Source: Lamellibrachia columna
Lineage: Eukaryota; Annelida; Polychaeta; Sabellida; Siboglinidae
Reading direction: 5' to 3'
Assembly: GCA_963662155.1 (NCBI GenBank)
Contig: OY759269.1
Coordinates: 11,886,074-11,950,073, forward strand
Length of the DNA stretch: 64,000 bases
Shown: piece by piece, positions 32,094 through 45,608 of the stretch
How the letters are laid out: every line of letters begins with the position of its first letter
How positions within the stretch are numbered: the stretch's first letter is position 1
The notes under the pieces: generated by a model
The model's database searches: none
Seen by the model: the letters and a program-made list of their open reading frames with translations, nothing else
Told to the model about the DNA's origin: nothing
Position numbers and translations under genes: made by a program

Positions 32094-32143
<50 letters not shown>
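32093..32143. repeat. (TA)n at the 5' edge of a CR1 copy
   Basis: About 25 TA units mark the truncation point of the CR1 copy. Confidence 0.95.
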
Positions 32144-32145
<2 letters not shown>

Positions 32146-32633
32146 TATTACAACCTACTGCAATGCAAAATATCAGTGGGCTTTGGGGAACCAGAAGTTG
32201 GTTTTGTAGGGGCCTAGAAATCTTTGAATAGCTTGGAATTGGTTTAAAGTCTACATTTTACATTTTATTCTCTTTTAGAATTTAAAATGTTTAGTTCTGC
32301 TATATTTATCTTTATAGTTATGCTTATGGCACCTAAAAAATATTATTAAAAAACGTTATTATTAACTTCACCAATAATAAATAATTGTGTGTGCGTGTGT
32401 TCGTGCGTGTGTGTTTGATTCTGTTAAGCGGATTGCACTGTACTTCACCAAAAAACATTGTTTAGCTGTTTCATTTTACATGTCCTACTTTTTGTAAAAT
32501 CTGTCCTTTTCAAACCAATGTTTCAAATCCATTTATTTCTATCTTGTGAGTGCTATATATGTACATATATCATGATCAATATAAATCCTATAACCGATAT
32601 TAACTCTTGCATAATGTTAAATAATTTAGCCTT

Positions 32634-32915
<282 letters not shown>

Positions 32916-33004
32916 CGCGCGCGCGCACTCAACAGGCGGTAGAAGCATAAGGAACAGCCAGCCATACAGCACCAGCTAGCGCCCCAGATAATCAGACATC
33001 ATCT

Positions 33005-34350
33005 TTAAACGTTCCAGTTCACCAGACAGCACATGTGAACGTCCCAGTATACAAGAGAGCACCAGCCAGCGTCCCAGTTCACCAGACAGCACCAGCCAGC
33101 GCCCCAGTTTAACAGTAGCACCAACCAACGTCCCAGTTCACAAGAAAGCACCAGCCTGCGTCCCAGTTCACTAGATAACATCAGCCAGCGTCCCATTTCA
33201 CAAGGCAGCACCTTCGGGCGTCCCAGTTCACCAGAGAGCATCAGCCAGCGTCCCAGTTCACAATACAGCAAAAGCCAGCGTCCCAGTTCACCAGACAGCA
33301 TCAGCCAGCGTCCCAGTTCACAAGGTAGCCCCAGCCAGCGTCGCAGTTCACCAGACTGAACCAACCAGCGTCCCAGTTCACCAGACAGCACCAACCAGCG
33401 TCCCAGTTCATCAGACAGCATCAGTAAGCATCCCAGTTCACCAGACAGTACCAGCCAGCGTCTCAGTACACAAGACAACACCAGCCTGCGTTCCAGTTCA
33501 CAAGACAGCATCAGCCAGCATCCCGGTTCACATCATATCACCTGCCATCGTCTCAGTTCACCAGCCAGCACAAGCGACCGTCCCAGTTCACCAGACATCA
33601 CCTGCGAACGTCCCAGTTCGCCAGAGAGCAACTGCGAGCGTCCCAGTTCACCAGACAGCACCTGCGAGCGTCCCAGTTCGCCAGACAGCACCTGCGAGCG
33701 TCCCATTTCACCAGACAGCACATATGAGCGACAGTTCACCAGACAGCACCTGCGAGCGTCCCAGTTCGCCAGACAGCACCTGCGAACGTCTCAATTCACC
33801 AGACAGCACCAGCCAGCGTCCCAGTTCAACAGACAACACCAGCCGGCGTCTCAGTTCACCAGACATTATCAGCCAACGTCCCAGTTCACAAGACAGCACC
33901 TGTGAACGTCCCAGTTCACCAGACAGCATCATTCAGCATCCCAGTTCACATGACAGTACCAGCTGGCGTCCCAGTTCATAACACAACATCAGACAGCGTC
34001 CCAGTTCACAATACAACATTAGCCAGCGTCCCAGTTCAACAGACAACACCAGCCGGCGTCTCAGTTCAATAGAGAGCACCTGTAAACGTCCCAGTTCATC
34101 ATACAGCATCATTCAGCGTCCCAGTTCACATGACAATACTAGCTGGTGTCCCAGTTCATAACACAGCATCAGACAGCGTCCCAGTTCACAAGACAATATC
34201 AGCCAGCGTCGCAGTTCACAAGACAACATCAACCAGCATCCCAGCTCACCAGACACCTGTGAACGTCCCAGTTCACAAGACAGCATCAGCCAGCGTCCCA
34301 GTTCACCCGGCAGCACGAGCCGGCGTCTCATTTCACCAGACAGGACCTAA
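33005..34350. repeat. 30-bp minisatellite, about 45 divergent copies
   Basis: Units of the form CAGCGTCCCAGTTCACCAGA plus CAGCACCAGC. Copies are much more divergent than in neighbouring arrays, so this is older. 30 nt is ten codons, which gives long open frames on both strands that I do not call. Confidence 0.95.
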
Positions 34351-34355
34351 CTTCT

Positions 34356-34409
34356 TAATTTTCTTTCCTCACTCTCCCTTCCACCAAAACTAGCTAACTG
34401 TATTTTAGC

Positions 34410-34508
<99 letters not shown>

Positions 34509-34965
34509 GCACGCTTCCTTGTGCCATATACTCATGATTACTCCTCCGAGAAGGGACGGCGTGTCCTTATAAGTCAGCAGAGCAGTCTCAGCCGTGGACC
34601 ACTATTCTGGACATCCTAGGCTAACCCACACAATTCTATACCTGGACACTCTCCCTTGGATGGGTTAACGGAATATTCCCTGTTTTTATGTAACTATACT
34701 GTTCGCTTCTAGAACAACAAATCTGGGCGCACTCTATCCTTGGTTATTCTGCCCTTGGACGAGTCAGCAAACACCGTTTTATATATGTGTACCATCCTCT
34801 ATATAGATGTAGATGTTCTTTTAATATGTAGTTTTCTTTTGGGACAGTTTGGTTTGATATAACCTTTTCTTGGAGACTGACCCATGTGTCCGCTCTCACT
34901 TACTTGGTTATTTTCCTTCTTCAATACATTTACACACCACTTGTCTCCTGCTATAGCTAGACGTA
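34356..34965. repeat. interspersed repeat, copy A
   Basis: Matches copy B at 40432-40905: both share CTCCCTTCCACCAAAACTA, AGCAGTCTCAGCCGTGGACC and GGGCGCACTCTATCCTTGG. Copy A contains a (TA)n run at 34411-34507 and extra sequence around 34650 and 34790-34850. No coding potential. Possibly an LTR or non-autonomous element; class unknown. Confidence 0.8.
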
Positions 34966-34999
34966 TATGACTTTACACTTTTCCCCTACCCCGGAGTTA

Positions 35000-35570
35000 A
35001 TTACTACGAACTAACTAAACTACGGGAGAAAACTTTAGAAACTACAATCATGAAATACGAACAATCCAAGGTAACACATCAAAAAGGACAAACAGCTTTC
35101 CAGCATGCAATTATACGGGTGTGAACAACTATAAAACCGTAATTAATACAAGGAAAAAGACACACGAAAACAACGGGTGAAAACCGCAATACACCATATT
35201 AGTGGTTTGCTGAAAACACACTTATCACACAACACTTCCTCAATGATGACACAGAAGTAAAAATAAAGTACGCAATGGTTAAAATATAAGCAGTGCTAAG
35301 AGAACACAAAGTGTGCCACAACAAAACATCGTTCCCAAGAGTCTGTCGACAGACATACACAATCAGCAAGCCATTATGTACCATACTAACTTAGCATCGC
35401 GACTGCAAGAAAGTAGGCGACATTATAAGCTTCTATGGGAAAGAATCATGGCTGACGAAAATAATCATATAAGCAATTAATCAAACAAATTGACTAAACA
35501 ATGAATTCAGACAGTGCTGTCACTGCAGCACGTCCTGATACATATTGTATCAATTAGACTGACCCTTATG
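35000..35570. other. no gene recognised
   Basis: Unique AT-rich sequence between the interspersed repeat and the 42-bp array. Confidence 0.5.
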
Positions 35571-35582
35571 ACTCGTCAGTAT

Positions 35583-36030
35583 GTCGGCTAATCCACTTCT
35601 AACAACATAGCCTTCTGTCAGTCAGTCGGCTAATCCACTTCCAGCAACATAGCCTTCTGTCAGTCAGTCGGCTAATCCACTTCCAACAACATAGCCTTCT
35701 GTCAGTCAGTCGGCTAATACACTTCCAACAACATAGCCTTCTGTCAGTCAGTCGGCTAATCCGCTTCCAACAACATAGCCTTCTGTCAGTCAGTCGGCTA
35801 ATACACTTCCAACAACATAGCCTTCTGTCAGTCAGTCGGCTAATCCGCTTCCAACAACATAGCCTTCTGTCGGTCAGTCGGCTAATACACTTCCAACAAC
35901 ATAGCCTTCTGTCAGTCAGTCGGCTAATCCGCTTCCAACAACATAGCCTTCTGTCAGTCAGTCGGCTAATACACTTCCAACAACATAGCCTTCGTTCAGT
36001 CAGTCGGCTAATCCAATTCCAACAAAATAG
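35583..36030. repeat. 42-bp minisatellite, about 10 copies
   Basis: Units GTCGGCTAATCCACTTCCAA plus CAACATAGCCTTCTGTCAGTCA (42 bp in all). AATCC and AATAC units alternate, a two-unit higher-order pattern of 84 bp from about 35700 on. Confidence 0.94.
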
Positions 36031-37310
36031 CCTTCAAAAGGATTCCCGCATACGCTAGGCGGATGGATTTAAAACTCCAAACCGTTCGCAGCAATATTTG
36101 TTGAACAAAAATACCTTGAGTTACCAACTTATTCATAAATAAGTGACCTGTCTGTCACTCAACAAATAAGCCCACTATTCAATCATCATAGATATTCCCG
36201 CATACAAAAGAGCCGATTTGAGATATTATTAAATAATTAATTCCCAAAACCGTCGCAATCATTTTATTGCTGCACGCCATCTCCACCTCGGACCATCACC
36301 ATAAGTGGTCGATGTCGGCAAACCATGATGCCTTGTGCCTTGAAGTTAATACGAAGTTCCCTAAAGCCAATATGCTGTGCACACGTATTGGTCCGAACAA
36401 CGTTTATTCTTAGGTTTGCATCGATAACAATTATATGTTGTTGTTGATCAATATCGGAGTGCCGTCTCACAACCTTACATGGATAATAAACTTTGTTGAC
36501 GAAGAATCTCAAGCTAACTCGACCAGAGTGTTCGCAGGGACTGATTCGAAATCCGTCAATTACTTAGTAAATCAGAGCCATTTTAATAAATAAAATTTAC
36601 TCATAAGACCCACTGGCAGATCAGTATCTGTAAATGGATAATTTATTTGATTTCGAAATGATCAAGCCCATATGGCTAGCACACATGCACTCACAAGAGT
36701 ACCATATGCATTGTCCATAACAACTTCCCATTACAATTAAGAATGCAGTATCAATGTGACAAGCTAAGATACACGTACAACAGCTGTAACTCATGTTAAA
36801 AACAATAGACATACCAGGAGAAATTATAAAGTTTGAGGGAGCATATCAATGTTAAGCTTTGGAGAGAGGAAAATATCCCTACCGAGGATGATTTATCGCT
36901 TCCCGCAAGTTTAGATCAACCTGCCACAATGTATATTACTCCTCCAGCATATAACCATCCAAAATTGTTCCATTTATTTATATAACAACTTTAAATTTAT
37001 GAAAACATCTCACCAAACAAATATATAAAAATGTATTGTCAAGTTGGATTAGAATTACAACGTCGCTTATAAGTTTAACAGTGTCTTCGTTGTCACAGAT
37101 CGGAGATCGTGTGAGGTTGTGTATAATTAGCTTGTTTACTGTAGTCACCTAGCGATTGAAATTTTGGTGGGTAAGAGCCGTGCTAGTGGCGCCGAATAGC
37201 GACCGATGATTAATCTAGAGATCGGAAATTTATTTGTTTCCAACTGATTAACAGATCAACGAAATGTTATGTTTTGTATCGTTAGAAAACTAGTTGTCTA
37301 CTGATATTGC
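36031..37310. other. no gene recognised
   Basis: Unique AT-rich sequence; short open frames only. Confidence 0.5.
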
Positions 37311-37320
37311 TTAGTTGTTG

Positions 37321-38990
37321 CACTCACCGAGCACGCCGAACGCAAGACGGCACTCGCCGAGCACGCCGTACACAAGACGGCACTCGCCGAGAACGCCGTA
37401 CATAAGACGGCACTCGCCGAGCACGCCGAACGCAAGACGGCACTCGCCGAGAACGCCGTACATAAGACGGCACTCGCCGAGCACGCCGAACGCAAGACGG
37501 CACTCGCCGAGCACGCCGAACGCAAGACGGCACTCGCCGAGCACGCCGTACACAAGACGGCACTCGCCGAGCACGCCGTACACAAGACGGCACTCGCCGA
37601 GCACGCCGAACGCAAGACGGCACTCGCCGAGCACGCCGTACACAAGACGGCACTCGCCGAGCACGCCGTACACAAGACGGCACTCGCCGAGCACGCCGAA
37701 CGCAAGACGGCACTCGCCGAGCACGCCGTACACAAGACGGCACTAGCCGAGCACGCCGAACGCAAGACGGCACTCGCCGAGCACGCCGAACGCAAGACGG
37801 CACTAGCCGAGCACGCCGTACACAAGACGGCACTCGCCGAGCACGCCGAACGCAAGACGGCACTCGCCGAGCACGCCGTACACAAGACGGCACTCGCCGA
37901 GCACGCCGAACGCAAAACGGCACTCGCCGAGCACGCCGTACACAAGACAGCACTCGCCGAGCACGCCGTAAACAAGACAGCACTCGCCGAGCACGCCGAA
38001 CGCAAGACGGCACTCGCCGAGCACGCCGTACACAAGACGGCACTAGCCGAGCACGCCGTACACAAGACGGCACTCGCCGAGCACGCCGAACGCAAGACGG
38101 CACTCGCCGAGCACGCCGTACACAAGACGGCACTCGCCGAGCACGCCGTACACAAGACGGCACTCGCCGAGCACGCCGTACACAAGACAGCACTCGCCGA
38201 GCACGCCGAACGCAAGACGGCACTCGCCGAGCACGCCGTACCCAAGACGGCACTCGCCGAGCACGCCGAACGCAAGACGGCACTCGCCGAGCACGCCGTA
38301 CACAAGACGGCACTCGCCGAGCACGCCGTACACAAGACGGCACTCGCCGAGCACGCCGAACGCAAGACGGCACTCGCCGAGCACGCCGTACACAAGACGG
38401 CACTAGCCGAGCACGCCGAACGCAAGACGGCACTCGCCGAGCACGCCGTACACAAGACGGCACTCGCCGAGCACGCCGAACGCAAGACGGCACTAGCCGA
38501 GCACGCCGTACACAAGACGGCACTCGCCGAGCACGCCGAACGCAAGACGGCACTCGCCGAGCACGCCGTACACAAGACGGCACTCGCCGAGCACGCCGAA
38601 CGCAAAACGGCACTCGCCGAGCACGCCGTACACAAGACAGCACTCGCCGAGCACGCCGTAAACAAGACAGCACTCGCCGAGCACGCCGAACGCAAGACGG
38701 CACTAGCCGAGCACGCCGTACACAAGACGGCACTAGCCGAGCACGCCGTACACAAGACAGCACTCGCCGAGCACGCCGAACGCAAGACGGCACTCGCCGA
38801 GCACGCCGTACACAAGACGGCACTCGCCGAGCACGCCGTACACAAGACGGCACTCGCCGAGCACGCCGTACACAAGACAGCACTCGCCGAGCACGCCGAA
38901 CGCAAGACGGCACTCGCCGAGCACGCCGAACGTAAGACAACACTCGCCGAGCACGCCGTAGGCAAGACAGCACTCGCCGAACACGTAATT
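37321..38990. repeat. 30-bp GC-rich minisatellite, about 55 copies
   Basis: Units CACTCGCCGAGCACGCCGAA plus CGCAAGACGG (type A) and CACTCGCCGAGCACGCCGTA plus CACAAGACGG (type B), with rarer private variants. Private variants recur in the same order 690 bp (23 units) apart, showing an internal block duplication. 30 is a multiple of three, so minus frames stay open for over 500 codons; these are artefacts. Confidence 0.97.
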
Positions 38991-39490
38991 TTTTCTAGGA
39001 CTGTATATCATTATTGATATAGGACTGTCAATCATTATTGATATAGGACTGAATGCGCGGCAGGTATGCCACCGCCTTGTTTCGGGCTTTGTCAAAACAT
39101 CTAGTAGTAATGCAAGGCTGCACTCGCACTACTGCATCGTTTCTATAACAAAATGTATGTACCAAGTAAATGGGCTACTCCTCACTGAGGGCTATTAAAA
39201 AACCTTTTAACTAAACTTCTCACCCACAAACGTACAACCATGCCGATATAAAAACCAATACAATACATACTGGGTATATTGTGCTGCCATGTAAACAATT
39301 TAGAATGTTGTGTAAGACGTTCCGTTAAAATGATTTACAATTTGCTCAGTTTGCACTGTTGGTCAATATTCTTCATAACTACAACATCAAATCAAAATAG
39401 TTCAGGCAAGACATTAGAATAAATCAGCAACATACTGTAGACGTTCCCACGCAGATTTTTCCATAAAAAATACACACAAATGTTTATTCA

Positions 39491-39729
39491 TCAAGTCCTT
39501 ATGTTTCGTCTCCTCTCTGCGCATCGCCGTGGCGTTCGGAGATCGACATTTCCGGGCTGTTTTGATACGTTCCCTCGTCGGCAGCCATCGTCCGCGAGTG
39601 CTGATTTCCGGGGCGCGGGCTCCGTTGTGTCGGGCGGCAGGCTGTTGGTCTCATCTCCGCTCAGGCTAGCCTCTCCGAGGGGGTTATTTTTTCTAGCTGT
39701 AGTGAGCCCCGCTCTCTGCTTGGGATAGC
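39491..39729 (-). CDS. possible terminal exon of an unknown gene
   Basis: The minus strand has a good acceptor (CTGCCTCGTACTGCAG) followed by a GC-rich open frame starting YPKQRAGLTTARKNNPLGEA, rich in S/T/P and then R, ending in a stop at 39491. AATAAA follows a few nt later (39482-39487). The composition would suit a hydrophilic C-terminal tail. No upstream exon was found and no family recognised. The GC-rich stretch could instead be non-coding. Confidence 0.3.
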
Positions 39730-40431
39730 TGCAGTACGAGGCAGCCAGCAACGGTTTGCATGAATGTCCGACAGAATACGAAAGATGCGTCTGTACTCAC
39801 AAATAAGTCGCTGGGCTGAAAGTAAATTACACGGGCGGGTCAACTGCAAGGTTGCCTGCTTTTTGCCGTAGGTCACATATTACGCCCGGCCATGCCATCG
39901 TCTACTGGCGGTCGCAGTAGCCCGTCGGAGCAGTGACGTCGAGTTTAGGGGTCGGGCTGTCGGCCACCTGTCCTTCCATGTGTCATTTCCTGTCCGTATA
40001 ACAACAGTTGTTCGCGCTCGCCATGTATCTTGTGATACAAATGTCCTGTCTGAATAAGTTCGAGTGGCGCACTCGTCACTATAAAATGCCTTCTGTCTGA
40101 TTATTGTCAACTGGCGCGGCCGTCACTATAAAATCCAGCCGTATTTCTGATGTTGGTAAACAAACAAGTTGACTTTACATAAGTGAGTGTCTCATTTGTT
40201 ACGTCTATACCGTTAGTCACCTAATCACAAGCGCCCCCTCTACTGCGTTCAGGGTTAGCGTGATAATAATAACCACGGTAATAAAAAGATAACTCAATTC
40301 ACTTAGAAGATTCCAGGTAAGCTCGTTATGAGTTTAATCAGACAAAAGATGATACAGTTACATACATAGACAATCATTTCTGTTGCCTAAGGCTACATGA
40401 TGATAGATCTATGCGTATATCTAACTTCTAC

Positions 40432-40905
40432 ATTTTCTCTCCTCTCTCTCCCTTCCACCAAAACTAACTAACTGTATTTTTGGCATACATATATATGCTT
40501 TCTTGTGTCATATACACTCATGATTAGTCCTCCGAGAAGGAACGGCGTGTCCTCATAAGTCAACAGAGCAGTCTCAGCCGTGGACCACTATTCTGGACAT
40601 CGTAGGCTAACCCACACAATCCTATACCTGGACACTGGGTTAACGGAATAACTTCTAGAACAACAAGTATGGGCGCACTCTATCCTTGGCTACTCTGCCC
40701 TTGGACGGGTCAGCAGACACCATTTAACATAGCTGTTCAGTCCGCTATCTAGATATAGCTGTAGTCTTTCTGCTGTGACAGTCTGGTTTGATAATGCCTT
40801 TTCTGTGAGGCTAACCAATGTGTCCGCTCTCACTTACTTGGTTGTTTTCCTTCATCAATCCGTTTACACACAACTTGTCTCCCTGTTATAACTAGAGGGA
40901 GAGGC
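40432..40905. repeat. interspersed repeat, copy B
   Basis: Shorter relative of 34356-34965 with the same order of conserved blocks (GTGTCATATACACTCATGAT, TCCTCCGAGAAGGAACGGCG, TTGGTTGTTTTCC). It lacks the long (TA)n. Confidence 0.8.
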
Positions 40906-41045
40906 CCTACACGACTTTACAAACTGGCAGTAGCTGCGCCCCTCCGTCTGCGCTTCAAAAGGCAGCACCAGATTGCACCATAATGGACACCAAATATTAT
41001 GTCTGTAAGTTAGCAGCCAGCAGTGCTGCAACGCAATCTGAGACA

Positions 41046-44000
41046 CACCCAGAATGAATACACCGAGGTGCTGCTACATGCCAAGGTGACAGTTACACAC
41101 AGAATGAATACACCGAGGTGCCGCTACATGCCAAAGTGACAGTTACACCCAGAATGAATACACCGAGGTGCTGCTACATGCCAAGGTGACAGTTACACAC
41201 AGAATGAATACACCGAGGTGCTGCTACATGCCAAGGTGACAGTTACACACAGAATGAATTCACCGAGGTGCTGCTACATGCCAAGGTGACAGTTACACAC
41301 AGAATGAATACACCGAGGTGCTGCTACATGCCAAAGTGACAGTTACACACAGAATGAATACACCGAGGTGCTGCTACATGCCAAGGTGACAGTTACACAC
41401 AGAATGAATACACCGAGGTGCTGCTACATGCCAAGGTGACAGTTACACACAGAATGAATACACCGAGGTGCCGCTACATGCCAAGGTGACAGTTACACAC
41501 AGAATGAATACACCGAGGTGCCGCTACATGCCAAGGTGACAGTTACACACAGAATGAATACACCGAGGTGCCGCTACATGCCAAGGTGACAGTTACACAC
41601 AGAATGAATACACCGAGGTGCCGCTACATGCCAAAGTGACAGTTACACCCAGAATGAATACACCGAGGTGCCGCTACATGCCAAAGTGACAGTTACACAC
41701 AGAATGAATACACCGAGGTGCCGCTACATGCCAAAGTGACAGTTACACCCAGAATGAATACACCGAGGTGCCGCTACATGCCAAAGTGACAGTTACACAC
41801 AGAATGAATACAACGAGGTGCCGCTACATGCCAAGGTGACAGTTACACACAGAATGAATACACCGAGGTGCCGCTACATGCCAAAGTGACAGTTACACAC
41901 AGAATGAATACACCGAGGTGCCGCTACATGCCAAAGTGACAGTTACACACAGAATGAATACACCGAGGTGCCGCTACATGCCAAAGTGACAGTTACACCC
42001 AGAATGAATACACCGAGGTGCCGCTACATGCCAAAGTGACAGTTACACACAGAATGAATACAACGAGGTGCCGCTACATGCCAAAGTGACAGTTACACAC
42101 AGAATGAATACACCGAGGTGCCGCTACATGCCAAAGTGACAGTTACACACAGAATGAATACACCGAGGTGCCGCTACATGCCAAAGTGACAGTTACACAC
42201 AGAATGAATACACCGAGGTGCCGCTACATGCCAAAGTGACAGTTACACACAGAATGAATACAACGAGGTGCCGCTACATGCCAAGGTGACAGTTACACCC
42301 AGAATGAATACACCGAGGTGCCGCTACATGCCAAGGTGACAGTTACACCCAGAATGAATACACCGAGGTGCCGCTACATGCCAAGGTGACAGTTACACAC
42401 AGAATGAATACACCGAGGTGCCGCTACATGCCAAAGTGACAGTTACACACAGAATGAATACAACGAGGTGCCGCTACATGCCAAGGTGACAGTTACACAC
42501 AGAATGAATACACCGAGGTGCCGCTACATGCCAAAGTGACAGTTACACACAGAATGAATACACCGAGGTGCCGCTACATGCCAAAGTGACAGTTACACAC
42601 AGAATGAATACACCGAGGTGCTGCTACATGCCAAAGTGACAGTTACACACAGAATGAATACAACGAGGTGTCGCTACATGCCAAGGTGACAGTTACACAC
42701 AGAATGAATACACCGAGGTGCCGCTACATGCCAAAGTGACAGTTACACACAGAATGAATACACCGAGGTGCCGCTACATGCCAAAGTGACAGTTACACAC
42801 AGAATGAATACACCGAGGTGCCGCTACATGCCAAAGTGACAGTTACACCCAGAATGAATACACCGAGGTGCCGCTACATGCCAAAGTGACAGTTACACAC
42901 AGAATGAATACAACGAGGTGCCGCTACATGCCAAGGTGACAGTTACACACAGAATGAATACACCGAGGTGCCGCTACATGCCAAAGTGACAGTTACACCC
43001 AGAATGAATACACCGAGGTGCCGCTACATGCCAAAGTGACAGTTACACACAGAATGAATACAACGAGGTGCCGCTACATGCCAAAGTGACAGTTACACAC
43101 AGAATGAATACACCGAGGTGCCGCTACATGCCAAAGTGACAGTTACACACAGAATGAATACACCGAGGTGCCGCTACATGCCAAAGTGACAGTTACACAC
43201 AGAATGAATACACCGAGGTGCCGCTACATGCCAAAGTGACAGTTACACCCAGAATGAATACACCGAGGTGCCGCTACATGCCAAAGTGACAGTTACACAC
43301 AGAATGAATACAACGAGGTGCCGCTACATGCCAAAGTGACAGTTACACCCAGAATGAATACACCGAGGTGCCGCTACATGCCAAGGTGACAGTTACACAC
43401 AGAATGAATACAACGAGGTGCCGCTACATGCCAAGGTGACAGTTACACACAGAATGAATACACCGAGGTGCCGCTACATGCCAAAGTGACAGTTACACAC
43501 AGAATGAATACACCGAGGTGCCGCTACATGCCAAAGTGACAGTTACACCCAGAATGAATACACCGAGGTGCCGCTACATGCCAAAGTGACAGTTACACAC
43601 AGAATGAATACAACGAGGTGCCGCTACATGCCAAGGTGACAGTTACACACAGAATGAATACACCGAGGTGCCGCTACATGCCAAAGTGACAGTTACACAC
43701 AGAATGAATACACCGAGGTGCCGCTACATGCCAAAGTGACAGTTACACCCAGAATGAATACACCGAGGTGCCGCTACATGCCAAAGTGACAGTTACACAC
43801 AGAATGAATACAACGAGGTGCCGCTACATGCCAAAGTGACAGTTACACCCAGAATGAATACACCGAGGTGCCGCTACATGCCAAGGTGACAGTTACACAC
43901 AGAATGAATACAACGAGGTGCCGCTACATGCCAAGGTGACAGTTACACACAGAATGAATACACCGAGGTGCCGCTACATGCCAAAGTGACAGTTACACAC

Positions 44001-44897
44001 AGAATGAATACACCGAGGTGCCGCTACATGCCAAAGTGACAGTTACACACAGAATGAATACACCGAGGTGCCGCTACATGCCAAAGTGACAGTTACACAC
44101 AGAATGAATACACCGAGGTGCCGCTACATGCCAAGGTGACAGTTACACACAGAATGAATACACCGAGGTGCCGCTACATGCCAAAGTGACAGTTACACAC
44201 AGAATGAATACACCGAGGTGCCGCTACATGCCAAAGTGACAGTTACACACAGAATGAATACACCGAGGTGCCGCTACATGCCAAAGTGACAGTTACACAC
44301 AGAATGAATACACCGAGGTGCCGCTACATGCCAAAGTGACAGTTACACACAGAATGAATACACCGAGGTGCCGCTACATGCCAAAGTGACAGTTACACAC
44401 AGAATGAATACACCGAGGTGCCGCTACATGCCAAAGTGACAGTTACACACAGAATGAATACACCGAGGTGCCGCTACATGCCAAAGTGACAGTTACACAC
44501 ATAATGAATACACCGAGGTGCAGCTACATGCCAAGGTGACAGTTACACACAGAATGAATACACCGAGGTGCCGCTACATGCCAAGGTGACAGTTACACAC
44601 AGAATGAATACACCGAGGTGCCGCTACATGCCAAAGTGACAGTTACACACAGAATGAATACACCGAGGTGCCGCTACATGCCAAGGTGACAGTTACACAC
44701 AGAATGAATACACCGAGGTGCCGCTACATGCCAAAGTGACAGTTACACACAGAATGAATACACCGAGGTGCCGCTACATGCCAAGGTGACAGTTACACAC
44801 AGAATGAATACACCGAGGTGCCGCTACATGCCAAGGTGACAGTTACACACAGAATGAATACACCGAGGTGCCGCTATATGCCAAGGTGACAGTTACA
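41046..44897. repeat. 50-bp satellite, about 77 copies
   Basis: Units AGAATGAATACACCGAGGTG plus CCGCTACATGCCAAAGTGAC plus AGTTACACAC. Only a few positions vary (CTG/CCG, AAGG/AAAG, ACAC/ACCC, CACC/CAAC), and these variants recur in blocks. At 3.85 kb this is the largest array. The left end has CTG+AAGG units; the middle has CCG+AAAG units. Confidence 0.98.
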
Positions 44898-45046
44898 GAT
44901 ATTCATTAATCATCTGTCAACCGGAGATGTGAAGGCGCTTTTGCCAACGGAATGGCTCAATGACCATGTAAATTTTGACAAAACGTCACGTGTGTTTCAC
45001 AACGTATAATGTGATTTATGTATTTTGTAAAATGCACTATAAATGC

Positions 45047-45267
<221 letters not shown>

Positions 45268-45561
45268 TCGTTTTGTATATATATATATCAAACAAATATT
45301 GTTGCAGGTCATCCGTGCGTATCTTGGAATGCTGTCCCACGAAAAAACTCTCTGTCTGCACATTGTCTGACATAATTTTTACATGTATTGTTATATGCTC
45401 AACAGGTGTGTTTATATATACATACATTTGTCTAAATGTATTTTATGTATATCTATGGACTTTTGTCTGAATTAAAAAAAATTATTATATTATTATTATT
45501 GCTTTGCTTTCTAGCAACCCTGCTAGATATGGGCCTGTTTGAACAGTGGCTCTTTGACAAG

Positions 45562-45565
<4 letters not shown>

Positions 45566-45608
<43 letters not shown>

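Noticed and set aside
37298..38973. Two minus-strand frames of about 550 codons
   Set aside because: Product of a GC-rich 30-bp repeat, a multiple of three; no start context, no unique domain.
40920..41010. Possible LTR primer-binding site on the minus strand (TTTGGTGTCCATTATGG)
   Set aside because: No matching LTR pair or retroelement coding sequence adjoins it; the flanking DNA is the 50-bp satellite.
41046..44897. CRISPR-like appearance of regular repeats
   Set aside because: Repeats are directly adjacent with no unique spacers, and the DNA is from an animal; it is a satellite.
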